62,385 nucleotides of DNA, taken from the NCBI GenBank assembly GCA_020049805.1, contig JAGVLN010000007.1, positions 1 through 62,385 on the forward strand, written 5' to 3'. Both the position numbers and the translations under genes were made by a program. Positions within the stretch are counted from its first letter, which is position 1, and each line of letters begins with the position of its first letter. The notes below the pieces were generated by a model. It ran no database searches. It was not told where the DNA came from and was given only the letters and a program-made list of their open reading frames with translations. Below, one piece after another: positions 53,814-62,385 of the stretch. The stretch is from Rickettsiales bacterium. GTDB taxonomy: Bacteria > Pseudomonadota > Alphaproteobacteria > Rickettsiales > JABSSG01.

Positions 53814-55487
53814 TTATTGTCTAGTGATTTTTTTGAACCTAGTTTTATTATTTAAAAATAACTCAGGCTTGCGTTGTTCTAAATCCGCTTCATAGTCAGC
53901 AAAGTTACCCTCAAACCAATAAACTTGATCTCCTTCAAAAGCAAGAATATGAGTTGCAATTCGATCTAAAAACCAACGGTCATGACTAATAACTAAAACA
54001 CAACCAGCAAACTCATAAATAGCTTCTTCTAATGACCGCAAAGTATCAACGTCTAAATCATTAGTTGGCTCATCAAGCAATAACACATTAACTTCATTGC
54101 GTAGCATTTTAGCTAAATGCACGCGATTTCTTTCTCCACCAGATAATTGTCCTACTAATTTTTGCTGATCTGCTCCTCTAAAGTTAAAACTTGCACAATA
54201 TGCACGGCTTTTTACTACGAACTTTCCAAGTTTTATATCATCCATGCCACCTGAAATTTCTTCCCAGACATTCTTTTTGTCATCCAAACTATCACGTGAC
54301 TGATCAACATAGCCAAGCTTAACTGTATCTCCTAAACGAATTTTGCCTGTATGATCTTTATCCTGACCAGTAATCATTTTAAATAAAGTAGTCTTACCGT
54401 AACCATTAGGACCAATGATACCAACTACTGCTCCAGGTGGTATAGTGATACTTAAATCATCAAATAATTTCCTGCCGGCAAATTCCTTACCAAGATTTTC
54501 CGTTTGAATTACTATGTCACCTAATCTAGGTCCTTCAGGTATATGAATTTGAGCAACACCGACGTTAGCTTTTCTTTCTTGATTGATTAACTTATTATAT
54601 TCATTAACCCTAGCTTTGCTTTTTGATTGCCTTGCACGAGGAGATTGTCTAATCCATTCAAGCTCTCGTTTAATTTGTTTTTGACGATTATCTTCTTCTT
54701 TACTTTCTTGTCCTAATCTTTGTTCTTTTTGCTCTAACCAAGAAGAATAATTTCCTTGCCATGGAATACATTCTCCGCGATCAATTTCTAAAATCCATTG
54801 CGTTACGTTATCAAGAAAATAACGATCATGGGTGATTAAAACAACCGTTCCTGGATAATTTTTAAGATAGTTTTCTAACCATAATACTGACTGCGCATCT
54901 AAATGGTTGGTTGGTTCATCAAGCAATAACATATCAGGCTTCTCTAATAACAATTTACACAAAGCAACTCGACGTTTTTCGCCACCAGAAATTTTTTCAA
55001 CATTTGCATCTTTGACCGGACAATTTAAAGCTTCCATAGCAATTTCAACTTCACGCTCTATTTCCCAGCCATTTACTGCATCTATTTTTTCTTGCAATTC
55101 TCCTTGCTCCATAATTAAATCATTCATCTCATCATCAGACATAGGCTCAGAAAATTTATTGCTGATTTCATTAAAGCGATCAATAAGTTTAGTGACATCA
55201 CCTACAGCTTCCATAATGTTTTCAAATACATTCTTATCTGGATTAAGTTTAGGTTCTTGAGCTAAATACCCAACACGTATACCTTCTGCAACCCAAGCTT
55301 CTCCAGTAAAATCTTTATCAATACCCGCCATGATTTTAAGAATAGTCGACTTACCAGAACCGTTAGCACCAATCACACCTATCTTGGCACCAGGTAAAAA
55401 AGATAACCAAACATTCTTTAAAACTTCCTTATTAGGGTAGCTTTTGTTTAGACCCTTCATTACGCAAACATACTGATAATTTTTCAT
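53814..55487 (-). CDS. ettA: ABC-F translation factor, EttA-like
   Basis: Tandem-ABC ATPase of 557 aa that binds the ribosomal E site and gates translation by energy state. First Walker A GANGSGKST, signature ISGGEKRRVALCKLL, second Walker A GPNGYGKTT (Tyr where Ala is usual) and second signature LSGGERNRVHLAKML. The linker carries the PtIM-like arginine-rich helix (ELEWIRQSPRARQSKSKAR). I choose the ATG at 55485-55487 (MKNYQYVCVMKGLNK); a longer in-frame TTG start (55539-55541) adds 18 residues not in the family. Confidence 0.93.
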   Translation of the reverse strand: MKNYQYVCVMKGLNKSYPNKEVLKNVWLSFLPGAKIGVIGANGSGKSTILKIMAGIDKDFTGEAWVAEGIRVGYLAQEPKLNPDKNVFENIMEAVGDVTKLIDRFNEISNKFSEPMSDDEMNDLIMEQGELQEKIDAVNGWEIEREVEIAMEALNCPVKDANVEKISGGEKRRVALCKLLLEKPDMLLLDEPTNHLDAQSVLWLENYLKNYPGTVVLITHDRYFLDNVTQWILEIDRGECIPWQGNYSSWLEQKEQRLGQESKEEDNRQKQIKRELEWIRQSPRARQSKSKARVNEYNKLINQERKANVGVAQIHIPEGPRLGDIVIQTENLGKEFAGRKLFDDLSITIPPGAVVGIIGPNGYGKTTLFKMITGQDKDHTGKIRLGDTVKLGYVDQSRDSLDDKKNVWEEISGGMDDIKLGKFVVKSRAYCASFNFRGADQQKLVGQLSGGERNRVHLAKMLRNEVNVLLLDEPTNDLDVDTLRSLEEAIYEFAGCVLVISHDRWFLDRIATHILAFEGDQVYWFEGNFADYEADLEQRKPELFLNNKTRFKKITRQ

Positions 55488-55659
55488 TGTATCACACCTT
55501 ATTATTAAATATCTAATCCCTGCAATATTAAATAAATTCAATTAGATAAATTAGCAAGAATTATGTTTTAAATGAATCTTCAGTAAGTATAATAAATATC
55601 CAATAAAAACCTTATCTTTTGTAATTACAATTCAAATAAACTGTTATATATCTATTCTC

Positions 55660-56889
55660 ATGACAGAAAAAAAGAATAAACTTGAATTTTGGCATCTAAG
55701 CAGTTTGTTAATGTTAGTTCTGCTAACTAAACTAACACTAGACCTATATTTACCTATATTACTAGACATGAAGGAGGCGCTTAATGCTAGTAATTTCGAA
55801 TTAAATCTAAGCATAAGTACTTATATGATAGGCTATGCTTTTTCACTTATCATCTCTTCTCCTCTTGCTGACCGGTTTGGTATAAAAAAAATAATGATTA
55901 TTTCAACAATCAATTATTGCGTAACTGCATTAATTTGTGCATTTGCTGATAATATGACTTTAGTAATAATTGCTCGGCTTTTTCAATCAATGAGTGGTGG
56001 ATCAGGAACTATTTTGGGTAGAGTTGAAACTCATAATTATTATAATCGCATTAGCCAAATCAAAGCATTAAGTTATTTTCTCACCGTCACCTCTTTATCA
56101 TCCACAATTTTACCAATCACCAGCAGCTATATAAATGAACTAACACATTGGCGAATAATTTTTGTAATTATGGCCATAATTTCCTTCATTACTTTAATCC
56201 TAATCATATATAATATTAGGGATGATAATCCAATTACTAAACAATCGATTTCATTATTAAAATTAGGGCAAGTTTATAAAGAATTACTTACTAATAAATA
56301 TTATGCGGCTATTAGCTTTGTTGCTGTATGTACATGGTGTAATTATTTTATTTATCTTGGCGCCTCACCTTTTATTTACCGAGAATATTTAGGTGCTACT
56401 TCTTCTGAATTTGCTGTTCAACTTGCTATTACTTCTGGCGGATATTTAGTTGGTACAATAATCGTACGTCATATAGCTCATCGTTATGCATTGGAACGTA
56501 TAATTTTATGGTCATGTGGAGCAATGTTGATAACATCGATTGTCATAGGTATGGTAATATTTATTTTTTCGTTCTCGATGTCTAGTTTGGTTTTCTTATT
56601 CTCTTTTTTAATGATTTTTTTAGGATTAATCCTCCCCTGCTGCCAAGCTTTAATTTTAGATCACTTTCCTCATCACGCTAGCAATGCTTTGGCTTTATTC
56701 TTCTTTTTACAGTATTTAGCTTCCGGGCTAGGCACTCTTTCATTCACTTATTTTAATACTGCTAATTTAATTAACGTGATGGCTCTTTTTACAATAATTT
56801 GTGCTATATTAAGGTTTGGAGTATATTACTTTTTCGCTTTTATTTCACCATTCAAAAAAGAACATATAAACTTAAATTCTGGATTATAA
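55660..56889 (+). CDS. Major facilitator superfamily transporter (Bcr/CflA-like)
   Basis: Twelve-helix transporter, 409 aa. The motif A-like PLADRFGIKKIM after the second helix and the DLYLPILLDMKEAL start resemble the Bcr/CflA drug-efflux group common in Rickettsiales. Helices are spaced through the whole length, for example LVLLTKLTLDLYLPIL, VIMAIISFITLILIIY, and FTIICAILRFGVYYFF. The substrate is unknown. It is divergent from ettA and its stop is followed by 64 bp without a gene. Confidence 0.88.
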   Translation: MTEKKNKLEFWHLSSLLMLVLLTKLTLDLYLPILLDMKEALNASNFELNLSISTYMIGYAFSLIISSPLADRFGIKKIMIISTINYCVTALICAFADNMTLVIIARLFQSMSGGSGTILGRVETHNYYNRISQIKALSYFLTVTSLSSTILPITSSYINELTHWRIIFVIMAIISFITLILIIYNIRDDNPITKQSISLLKLGQVYKELLTNKYYAAISFVAVCTWCNYFIYLGASPFIYREYLGATSSEFAVQLAITSGGYLVGTIIVRHIAHRYALERIILWSCGAMLITSIVIGMVIFIFSFSMSSLVFLFSFLMIFLGLILPCCQALILDHFPHHASNALALFFFLQYLASGLGTLSFTYFNTANLINVMALFTIICAILRFGVYYFFAFISPFKKEHINLNSGL

Positions 56890-56953
56890 CTCTCCTAATT
56901 TTAACCTTTCATTAACCTTCTAATGTTATGATTAAAAATAAAACAGAGAAATT

Positions 56954-57550
56954 ATGCCAAACCCTAAAAGCTATCACCCAGTAAAAGATGCATATAATGC
57001 TTTAGTAAGATTAATACATGATAATAGCGCATGCTTCTATGGAGCTATAGATCCCAAAGATATGATAACTGGCCAATTAACAAGAATGGCGCAAATGCTT
57101 GATTCTTCATTATCTAAATTATCTACTACTGAGAGGAATAGATTGTCAATCATAGTGTCTCAACAAGCTGATACACTTTTAAGTATGTTCGAAAAAGACA
57201 TGCATCGACCTTTAATAGACATGGAACCAACTTTTTCTGCTAGATCAGCACATTTAGCTAAAAAATTAACTACACGCGAAGAAAAAAGCACAATTGAGCA
57301 ATTCCTTTTTAGTGATAAAATGCCACATTTTTTCAAAATGTTTTGTCATGAAGTAGCTAAGTTTTGCAGAAATGTACTTGGCAAACCAACTATAGCCGAT
57401 GAAATAGAACGTGGTGCAGCTGCCATAGTTAAAGAACATAAAAAACTTATGAGAGATGCTAAACTTGCCGGTAAAAAAGTTGCAACAGCTAAACCACAAC
57501 TTTCTAGCACAGGCGACTTACACTCTAGAGGAAGTGCTTATATACGCTAA
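56954..57550 (+). CDS. Unknown protein of the three-member family (member C), 198 aa
   Basis: Shortest member of the family seen at 33978-36229. Conserved core at residues 125-158, HFFKMFCHEVAKFCRN then GKPTIADEIERGAAAIVK, matching FFxMF-xxVAK-xR-xx-ADxx-AxIV of members A and B. The N-terminal 120 residues are different and helical. The end is LHSRGSAYIR, slightly basic. No signal peptide. It stands 16 bp before the large ankyrin gene on the same strand and is probably in its transcript. The function is unknown. Confidence 0.6.
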   Translation: MPNPKSYHPVKDAYNALVRLIHDNSACFYGAIDPKDMITGQLTRMAQMLDSSLSKLSTTERNRLSIIVSQQADTLLSMFEKDMHRPLIDMEPTFSARSAHLAKKLTTREEKSTIEQFLFSDKMPHFFKMFCHEVAKFCRNVLGKPTIADEIERGAAAIVKEHKKLMRDAKLAGKKVATAKPQLSSTGDLHSRGSAYIR

Positions 57551-57566
57551 ATAATAGGAGATTAAT

Positions 57567-60218
57567 ATGCCAATTGAACAACCTAAACTTAAACCAACTA
57601 AATTTGGCACTATTAAACCGAGTAGCTTTATTTCCTTCATTAGAACTGGCAGACATTCGCTTACTCATACTAATGACCATCAACAAAATTTATTACATCA
57701 TTTTTTGATAGATGATACTCATTGGAACCCTGGAGATTTTAAATCTTTATTAGCTGGTGATCAATTAACTCCTGCCGAAAAAGATGCTCTTAGATCTTTA
57801 ACTACTATGCCTGATGATCAAGGTATGACTCCAATACATTACGCAGGAATATATGGAGATACCCATTGGTTAAGAGATTTATCGCAATATTCTAGCTTAA
57901 TTAGAGCTGATATCCATAGTAAATCACCTATCGATTATTTATTAAATAATGATGATCCAAAATTGCTTTTAGAATTTGTAGAGGTGGTACTTGATGGTAA
58001 TATAAATAAAGATCTGGGCAAAGGAATAACTCTAGCTCATTGCATTGCCAGACATCCCTTAGGTGCAAAATTTTTCACAGCTTTAACTAAAGGTGGTTAC
58101 AATTTAGATATGAGCATAAGAGATGATAATGGCAACACCCCTTTAATGGCTGCTGCTGCTGCAGGTAGAATTGAAAATATCGATGCAATATTAAATGTTG
58201 TTATTCCAGGACAGGTTAAACTTGAAGTTACTGCAAAACGCTCTAAAGAAGCGCTTGACCGTCTAGATCCTAGAAGCCGTTCTAGAGGACCTGTAATTCC
58301 GTTGGAAACAGAGCTAACAAATGCAATTGCTGTTAAAAAAAGAGAAATATTAAATGTAGTTAATAATTCATCTCAAAATGCTGTACATTTATTAGTATCA
58401 GCTGATCCGACTGTTAGCGCTGCTTACATCAAAACATTATTTGAAGCTATGGCTACAAGAGGTGAATATATTAGCGCCAGAGATATAGCGGGCGATAATG
58501 TAGCGCATATTGCAGCAAGAGCCGGGAATTTGCAATTATTACTTGATTTAGCTACTGATCCAATAAAAAAACGTCTTTTAAACACTGAAAATGATTTAAG
58601 GCAAACTCCTTTGCATCTACTACTTCAACATAAGCAGAGTAGCATGCTTGCAAGGGATCCTGCTTTTATGGTAGAGTTAGATACATTACTTACTAGAATG
58701 CCAGGACTTTTAGGTGTAAACGTAGACAGTTCTGGCAATTCATTAGTTCATTATGCAGCTGCTAATGGTTATTACGACCTTATACCTCGTTTACTAGAAC
58801 GCGATACTGGCGCAGTGGTTGTGCATTGGGCTAATAAAGATGGCCAAACTCCAGTACACCTTGCAGCCTTAAACGGACATAACGGGATGCTCAAACTATT
58901 GCTTAATCCTGCTTTAGGTATTGATATCAATGCCCAAGATAAGAACGGCAACACTGCCTTATCATTAGCTGCTCAAAGAGGAGATATGGATGCTATGAGG
59001 ATACTAGCTCAAAATGGTGCTAATCCTTATATAAACTCTAAAGGACAAACAGTATTTAATGTATTAGAAGGCGCCGATAAAACGTTTAAAACAGAAGCAT
59101 ATGCATTGTTAGTATTGAATGCCGGGTTTACTGGTTTAAATAAAAAACAACAAGTGGAAGCTGAACAAATTTTGCATAATGTAGCACAAACTTTTGTTGA
59201 TAAATTACATCAATTATCCCTTAACCCAAGTAGAAATTATACCATTTTCTTAACCAAAGTTTCTACTATTACTACTGAATTTTTAGAAAAATACCGACCT
59301 CTAACCGAAGCACAAAAAAATGATTTTAATGGAGCATTAACCAGCCAATTAAAACCTATTTTTGATGATTTGGCTAAATTACATGCTGCAAAAAACCATG
59401 TTTCTAATAAAGCCTGGTGGGATTTAATCGGCCGTACTATCGATTATGTGTCTAATGCCTTAGTTGTAGCTAAATACACAGTTTGGGGTATGGGTAAACC
59501 CGAAGAAAAATTACTAAATGCTGCCAAAAAAATAGTTAATACTAAACTTCATACTGTATCAAAACAACACGAGCATCCTCGCACTATGCTTGAAGAAGGT
59601 CCTACATTAGCGCGAACAAGGGGTACTCTTACTGCTCGTACAGCATCACAGGATGAGCCTCCGCATGCTGCACTTGAAGAGGGGCGTGCAGTGGCACAAG
59701 CAGCATTAAATGGTACTCGTGTCATCCACCATCCACCAGCTGGAGGAGAGCCACCTCAAGGAATAAGCCATACACAACAAACTGGAAGAACAGCAGCTTC
59801 AAGCACAGCATTAACCGATACCCTTCGAAGGGCACCTATACCTGCTGAATCTGCTGCACAAGCGCAACATCTAGCAAGCTCAGCTAGACCAGAAATTCCA
59901 GCTCATGCAGTAACATCATCAACTACATCACCTGATACACATGCAGCACCTCCACCAGCTAGTAGAAGACCACATCCTCTTCTCGACGCTCTTGGAACAG
60001 GCCAGAAATCACAAGCTGTAAGTCTGCCACCAGCAGGAATATTAACCAGTGCCATTCGAACTGCGAAAGCACAACACCCAGCAGGCGCAACTATACCACC
60101 TGGTACACACGCAGTACATCCACCAGCTCGAAAACCGCATCGCAATCTTGGAATAGGCCCTAGAAGCCTTGGAATAGGGCCTACAACACCATTACCTGGA
60201 GGAGTTAGAACTAAATAA
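57567..60218 (+). CDS. Large ankyrin-repeat protein with Pro/Ala-rich tail, 883 aa
   Basis: Ankyrin repeats of variable quality span about residues 75-510. The best are DDNGNTPLMAAAAAGRIENI (about 190), NKDGQTPVHLAALNGHNGML (about 428) and DKNGNTALSLAAQRGDMDAM (about 463). A helical domain follows (about 515-670) ending KPEEKLLNAAKKIVNTKLH, which slightly recalls the end of the member-C core. Residues 690-883 are Pro/Ala/His/Ser-rich, disordered, with near-repeats such as ATIPPGTHAVHPPARKPH and GIGPRSLGIGP, and the end is PGGVRTK. The architecture is that of a host-interaction effector; secretion is inferred. The stop is five bases from the convergent 61-residue gene. Confidence 0.85.
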   Translation: MPIEQPKLKPTKFGTIKPSSFISFIRTGRHSLTHTNDHQQNLLHHFLIDDTHWNPGDFKSLLAGDQLTPAEKDALRSLTTMPDDQGMTPIHYAGIYGDTHWLRDLSQYSSLIRADIHSKSPIDYLLNNDDPKLLLEFVEVVLDGNINKDLGKGITLAHCIARHPLGAKFFTALTKGGYNLDMSIRDDNGNTPLMAAAAAGRIENIDAILNVVIPGQVKLEVTAKRSKEALDRLDPRSRSRGPVIPLETELTNAIAVKKREILNVVNNSSQNAVHLLVSADPTVSAAYIKTLFEAMATRGEYISARDIAGDNVAHIAARAGNLQLLLDLATDPIKKRLLNTENDLRQTPLHLLLQHKQSSMLARDPAFMVELDTLLTRMPGLLGVNVDSSGNSLVHYAAANGYYDLIPRLLERDTGAVVVHWANKDGQTPVHLAALNGHNGMLKLLLNPALGIDINAQDKNGNTALSLAAQRGDMDAMRILAQNGANPYINSKGQTVFNVLEGADKTFKTEAYALLVLNAGFTGLNKKQQVEAEQILHNVAQTFVDKLHQLSLNPSRNYTIFLTKVSTITTEFLEKYRPLTEAQKNDFNGALTSQLKPIFDDLAKLHAAKNHVSNKAWWDLIGRTIDYVSNALVVAKYTVWGMGKPEEKLLNAAKKIVNTKLHTVSKQHEHPRTMLEEGPTLARTRGTLTARTASQDEPPHAALEEGRAVAQAALNGTRVIHHPPAGGEPPQGISHTQQTGRTAASSTALTDTLRRAPIPAESAAQAQHLASSARPEIPAHAVTSSTTSPDTHAAPPPASRRPHPLLDALGTGQKSQAVSLPPAGILTSAIRTAKAQHPAGATIPPGTHAVHPPARKPHRNLGIGPRSLGIGPTTPLPGGVRTK

Positions 60219-60223
60219 ACTAT

Positions 60224-60409
60224 TTACTTTCTCTTTGTAGGTGATTTATCTATTAACTCTAAAAAAACCTCACTAGGAAAAGACCATACATCGCTTATAT
60301 CATTTAAATAAGTTTCAGATTGGTCATATTTATTTCCTTTTTTAAGGATTTCTTTAACTTGGGCAGCAGAGTATTCTTGGTCAATTTTATTATTTATCTT
60401 ATTATTCAT
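60224..60409 (-). CDS. Small unknown protein coupled to the zeta-like gene, 61 aa
   Basis: Starts at the ATG 60407-60409, directly after the stop of the upstream gene (TAAATG, no base between), with a GGGGAG site four bases upstream that lies inside the end of that gene. The protein is hydrophilic and helical (AAQVKEILKKGNKYDQSETY) and ends SPTKRK. No family is recognised. The coupling means the two products are probably made together; an immunity or chaperone role for the zeta-like protein is a guess. Confidence 0.55.
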   Translation of the reverse strand: MNNKINNKIDQEYSAAQVKEILKKGNKYDQSETYLNDISDVWSFPSEVFLELIDKSPTKRK

Positions 60410-62385
60410 TTAACTCCCCTTACCAGAGAATTTCACCCCTCTGGATCCAATTGGTAAATGCGCTATCCCATCCTCCTTCCTAGCAGCAATAGCCGTTAAC
60501 TCTCTCTTGCTTTTATTAGACAATTGAGCAAAAACTCTATCCATCCCAAACAATTCTTTATGAGTTTTACTTAATTCATTAAACTTTTCTTCGGCTATTC
60601 TTACTCTTTCAGCAAATTCATCAAGGTATCCCTTTTTAATATTAGCAGGCATTTTTATATTTTTTTCAAATTGTTCTGAGATTTCAAGGATATCGTATTC
60701 AAGATCCATGGATTCTTGAAATAGTGTTTTTAATTTCCAAGCTTTTTCTCTTAGAGTTTTATATTTTTTTGAATCCTCTTTTCCTTCGTCATATAATATA
60801 TTAATTTCTTCAACTACTATTTTATACTCATTCCTCAAATCTTGAATTATGCTCTGAATTTTTGTTATTCCTACTGAATTAGCTGAAGTTAAAATAGCAA
60901 TTTTTTCTTCTATTAATTTATTTATACTGGCCCTTTCTGCCGGCGTTGCATCTTCTCCTAGGGCACTGGATAAGTAATTCCATGCTTTTTTAAATGCATT
61001 TTTACCTACATTCCATAAAAGAGCACCAGCTATTACACCCATAGCTGCATCACTCACTCTAGGAACCTCGATATCCCTTACAGCTCTTGTATAACCATCA
61101 TGTGTATCAATTCTTGGAATATCTGGCATCTCAGGCTCATATCCTTTATAAACTCGATACCCTTCTTCTGCAAGAAGGACTGTAGCTGGAGGAGTAGGTA
61201 TTGCCGGTAATGCAAAATGGACATCAGATATATTGTATGGGTTCATTACCATATATTTTCTTTCAATTACTTTTTGTAATATATCAGGATCAGCCACCCT
61301 GGCTTCCGCTGAGAATAAATCAGCAGACAAAACAGGTTTCGGCAATTCAGTAGGCAAAACATCGGAATCATATACTGTGGCCACTATTTGTTTCCCTAGG
61401 TTATTAGTTAATGCATCTACTAATAACCCCCCTACAGCTTTATGAGCGTCAATCATGTAGCTTGTAGGCACAAATCTTCCAGTCATTCTACCCCTTTCAA
61501 TAGATCTGTTTATAGCTATTTCTGGGTCTAAAGTCATAACCTTAATTATCATTCTACCTTCAAGGTATGTGCCAATATCAACCATTTGTTGGCTAAGAGT
61601 TACGGTATCTAGCATGGCATGACGCCCGTTATTCTCAGCTATCAAACGCTTTAATCTAGCAATTGTTAATTGAGACGTTAATCCAGCCTCATCATGGGTT
61701 AATATTGTATGAAATCTTACATCATCATCTAACCTCTCATGTAATGAAAAAAATCCTCTATAATAATCAGTATTAATTTTAACTATATGCTCTTCTGGCA
61801 CCCCTGCAGCTTTTGTTTCTTCTAAAAAAAGTGCAACTGCAGTACCTTTTCCACAAGCAGGAGGCCCAGCAATAAGGCCTGTAATTCTATCTTTACCAAC
61901 TGCTACTGGTAATTTTTTGAGCTCTAAACCTATTGGTTCATCTTTCCCATCAGGTGTAAAACTAATTACAACTCTTTCTTTCAAGGCCTTATCTAGTTCT
62001 GTCTCTACTATATGTTCTACCAACCTAGCAGCTTGCTCTTTATATAAAGTATCATAACAACTTTCTTTGATCACCGTATCACTATCTTTTCCTGACTCAT
62101 ATTGTCCTGGGATATACAAACCATCTCTTTCACGTTTTTTCACTAAGTTATAAATTTCTTGCATTTTTATATCAATAGGATTAGTAGAATCTGCTGTACC
62201 AGCCTTTACTCTTTGAAAAGATGCTTCTACATCGCGATTTAGTTGTTCATGAACTTCTGCAAATTCTGATCCTTGAAAATCTCTTATGGCAGGTAAAACC
62301 CTCTTATAATAAATATCTCCAACCATTGCTTGTAAATGTTGTTCATTCGTTATTTGAACTTCAGTTTGCAATACCGAATGAACAA
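60410..62385 (-). CDS. Zeta-toxin-like P-loop kinase domain protein, N-terminus cut by window edge
   Basis: At least 653 aa; the first codon in the window that could serve as a start is a TTG at 62369-62371, and the frame stays open to the window edge, so the true N-terminus probably lies outside. Counting from that TTG, a P-loop GPPACGKGT is at 169-177, a NTDYYR segment at 200-205, HDEAG at 226-230, and RGRMTGRFVP at 293-302, the layout of zeta toxin/UDP-sugar kinases. The C-terminal half has a hydrophobic stretch (about 437-455) and a long coiled coil (470-640), and ends VKFSGKGS, similar to the VKFTGGRGKGG end of member A. The kinase substrate is unknown. Confidence 0.7.
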   Translation of the reverse strand, partial: VHSVLQTEVQITNEQHLQAMVGDIYYKRVLPAIRDFQGSEFAEVHEQLNRDVEASFQRVKAGTADSTNPIDIKMQEIYNLVKKRERDGLYIPGQYESGKDSDTVIKESCYDTLYKEQAARLVEHIVETELDKALKERVVISFTPDGKDEPIGLELKKLPVAVGKDRITGLIAGPPACGKGTAVALFLEETKAAGVPEEHIVKINTDYYRGFFSLHERLDDDVRFHTILTHDEAGLTSQLTIARLKRLIAENNGRHAMLDTVTLSQQMVDIGTYLEGRMIIKVMTLDPEIAINRSIERGRMTGRFVPTSYMIDAHKAVGGLLVDALTNNLGKQIVATVYDSDVLPTELPKPVLSADLFSAEARVADPDILQKVIERKYMVMNPYNISDVHFALPAIPTPPATVLLAEEGYRVYKGYEPEMPDIPRIDTHDGYTRAVRDIEVPRVSDAAMGVIAGALLWNVGKNAFKKAWNYLSSALGEDATPAERASINKLIEEKIAILTSANSVGITKIQSIIQDLRNEYKIVVEEINILYDEGKEDSKKYKTLREKAWKLKTLFQESMDLEYDILEISEQFEKNIKMPANIKKGYLDEFAERVRIAEEKFNELSKTHKELFGMDRVFAQLSNKSKRELTAIAARKEDGIAHLPIGSRGVKFSGKGS

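Overview
The window is AT-rich, gene-dense alphaproteobacterial DNA, and its gene content points to an obligate intracellular member of the order Rickettsiales. Indicators are a rickettsial-type vir (P-type) type IV secretion block (virB8-virB9-virB10-virB11-virD4, 45.6-50.9 kb), an isc operon with two adjacent cysteine desulfurases, the rpmH-rnpA-yidD-yidC-ysxC-argB order, an orphan gene-transfer-agent (GTA) tail gene, ankyrin and Fic proteins, and many unrecognised proteins with low-complexity basic C-terminal tails. The mix of peptidoglycan recycling (nagZ, anmK), arginine-pathway remnant (argB) and effector-like genes would suit a Midichloriaceae-like protist or arthropod symbiont, but the family-level placement is inference. 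I saw no tRNA, rRNA, CRISPR array or insertion sequence. No gene-free stretch exceeds 300 bases; the longest (7016-7291) holds a promoter with a palindrome.

Layout. 0-7 kb: accessory genes (unknown membrane protein, nagZ, a pentapeptide-repeat protein with a membrane tail, a coiled-coil protein, a protein with 87-bp tandem repeats). 7.3-10.1 kb: a + strand set of membrane cytochrome c, NfeD, SPFH protein and exonuclease III. 10.2-16.6 kb: small unknown proteins and a two-gene GTA remnant. 16.7-19.4 kb: dnaX-ybaB-recR with the SRP RNA gene just upstream. 19.4-21.8 kb: a large protein carrying a CX5R phosphatase motif of the SopB/IpgD type. 21.8-26.1 kb: fdx, a DUF2125-like gene, ftsK, lolA. 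26.3-33.2 kb: iscR-nifS-like-iscS-iscU-iscA-hscB-hscA, cut off from fdx by one inverted unknown gene; a strong promoter with an IscR type 1-like box drives the operon. 33.2-37.5 kb: an alpha/beta hydrolase, two tandem paralogous unknown proteins, and a Fic protein bracketed by 53-bp direct repeats. 37.6-42.0 kb: trxA, a catalytically degenerate argB, ysxC, yidC, yidD, rnpA, rpmH. 42.1-45.6 kb: an MscS channel, a lipoprotein-like hydrolase, an ankyrin protein, a GST. 45.6-50.9 kb: the vir operon. 51.1-56.9 kb: anmK, sodB, exoD-like, tatA, ettA-like ABC-F, an MFS transporter. 57-62.4 kb: a third member of the paralogous unknown family, an 883-residue ankyrin protein, and a zeta-toxin-like P-loop protein that runs off the window edge with a translationally coupled 61-residue partner.

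How they work together. Housekeeping blocks (Fe-S assembly, replication/recombination, membrane protein insertion, peptidoglycan recycling, oxidative defence) are interleaved with single accessory genes whose products look like secreted effectors: ankyrin, Fic, CX5R phosphatase, zeta-like kinase, pentapeptide repeats and a three-member novel family. Nearly all end in short Arg/Lys/Gly-rich tails, the kind of C-terminus that VirD4-type coupling proteins recognise, and the coupling protein is encoded in the same window. The most unusual items are the SopB-like phosphatase, the ArgB pseudokinase, the three-member family and the zeta-like protein with its coupled partner.
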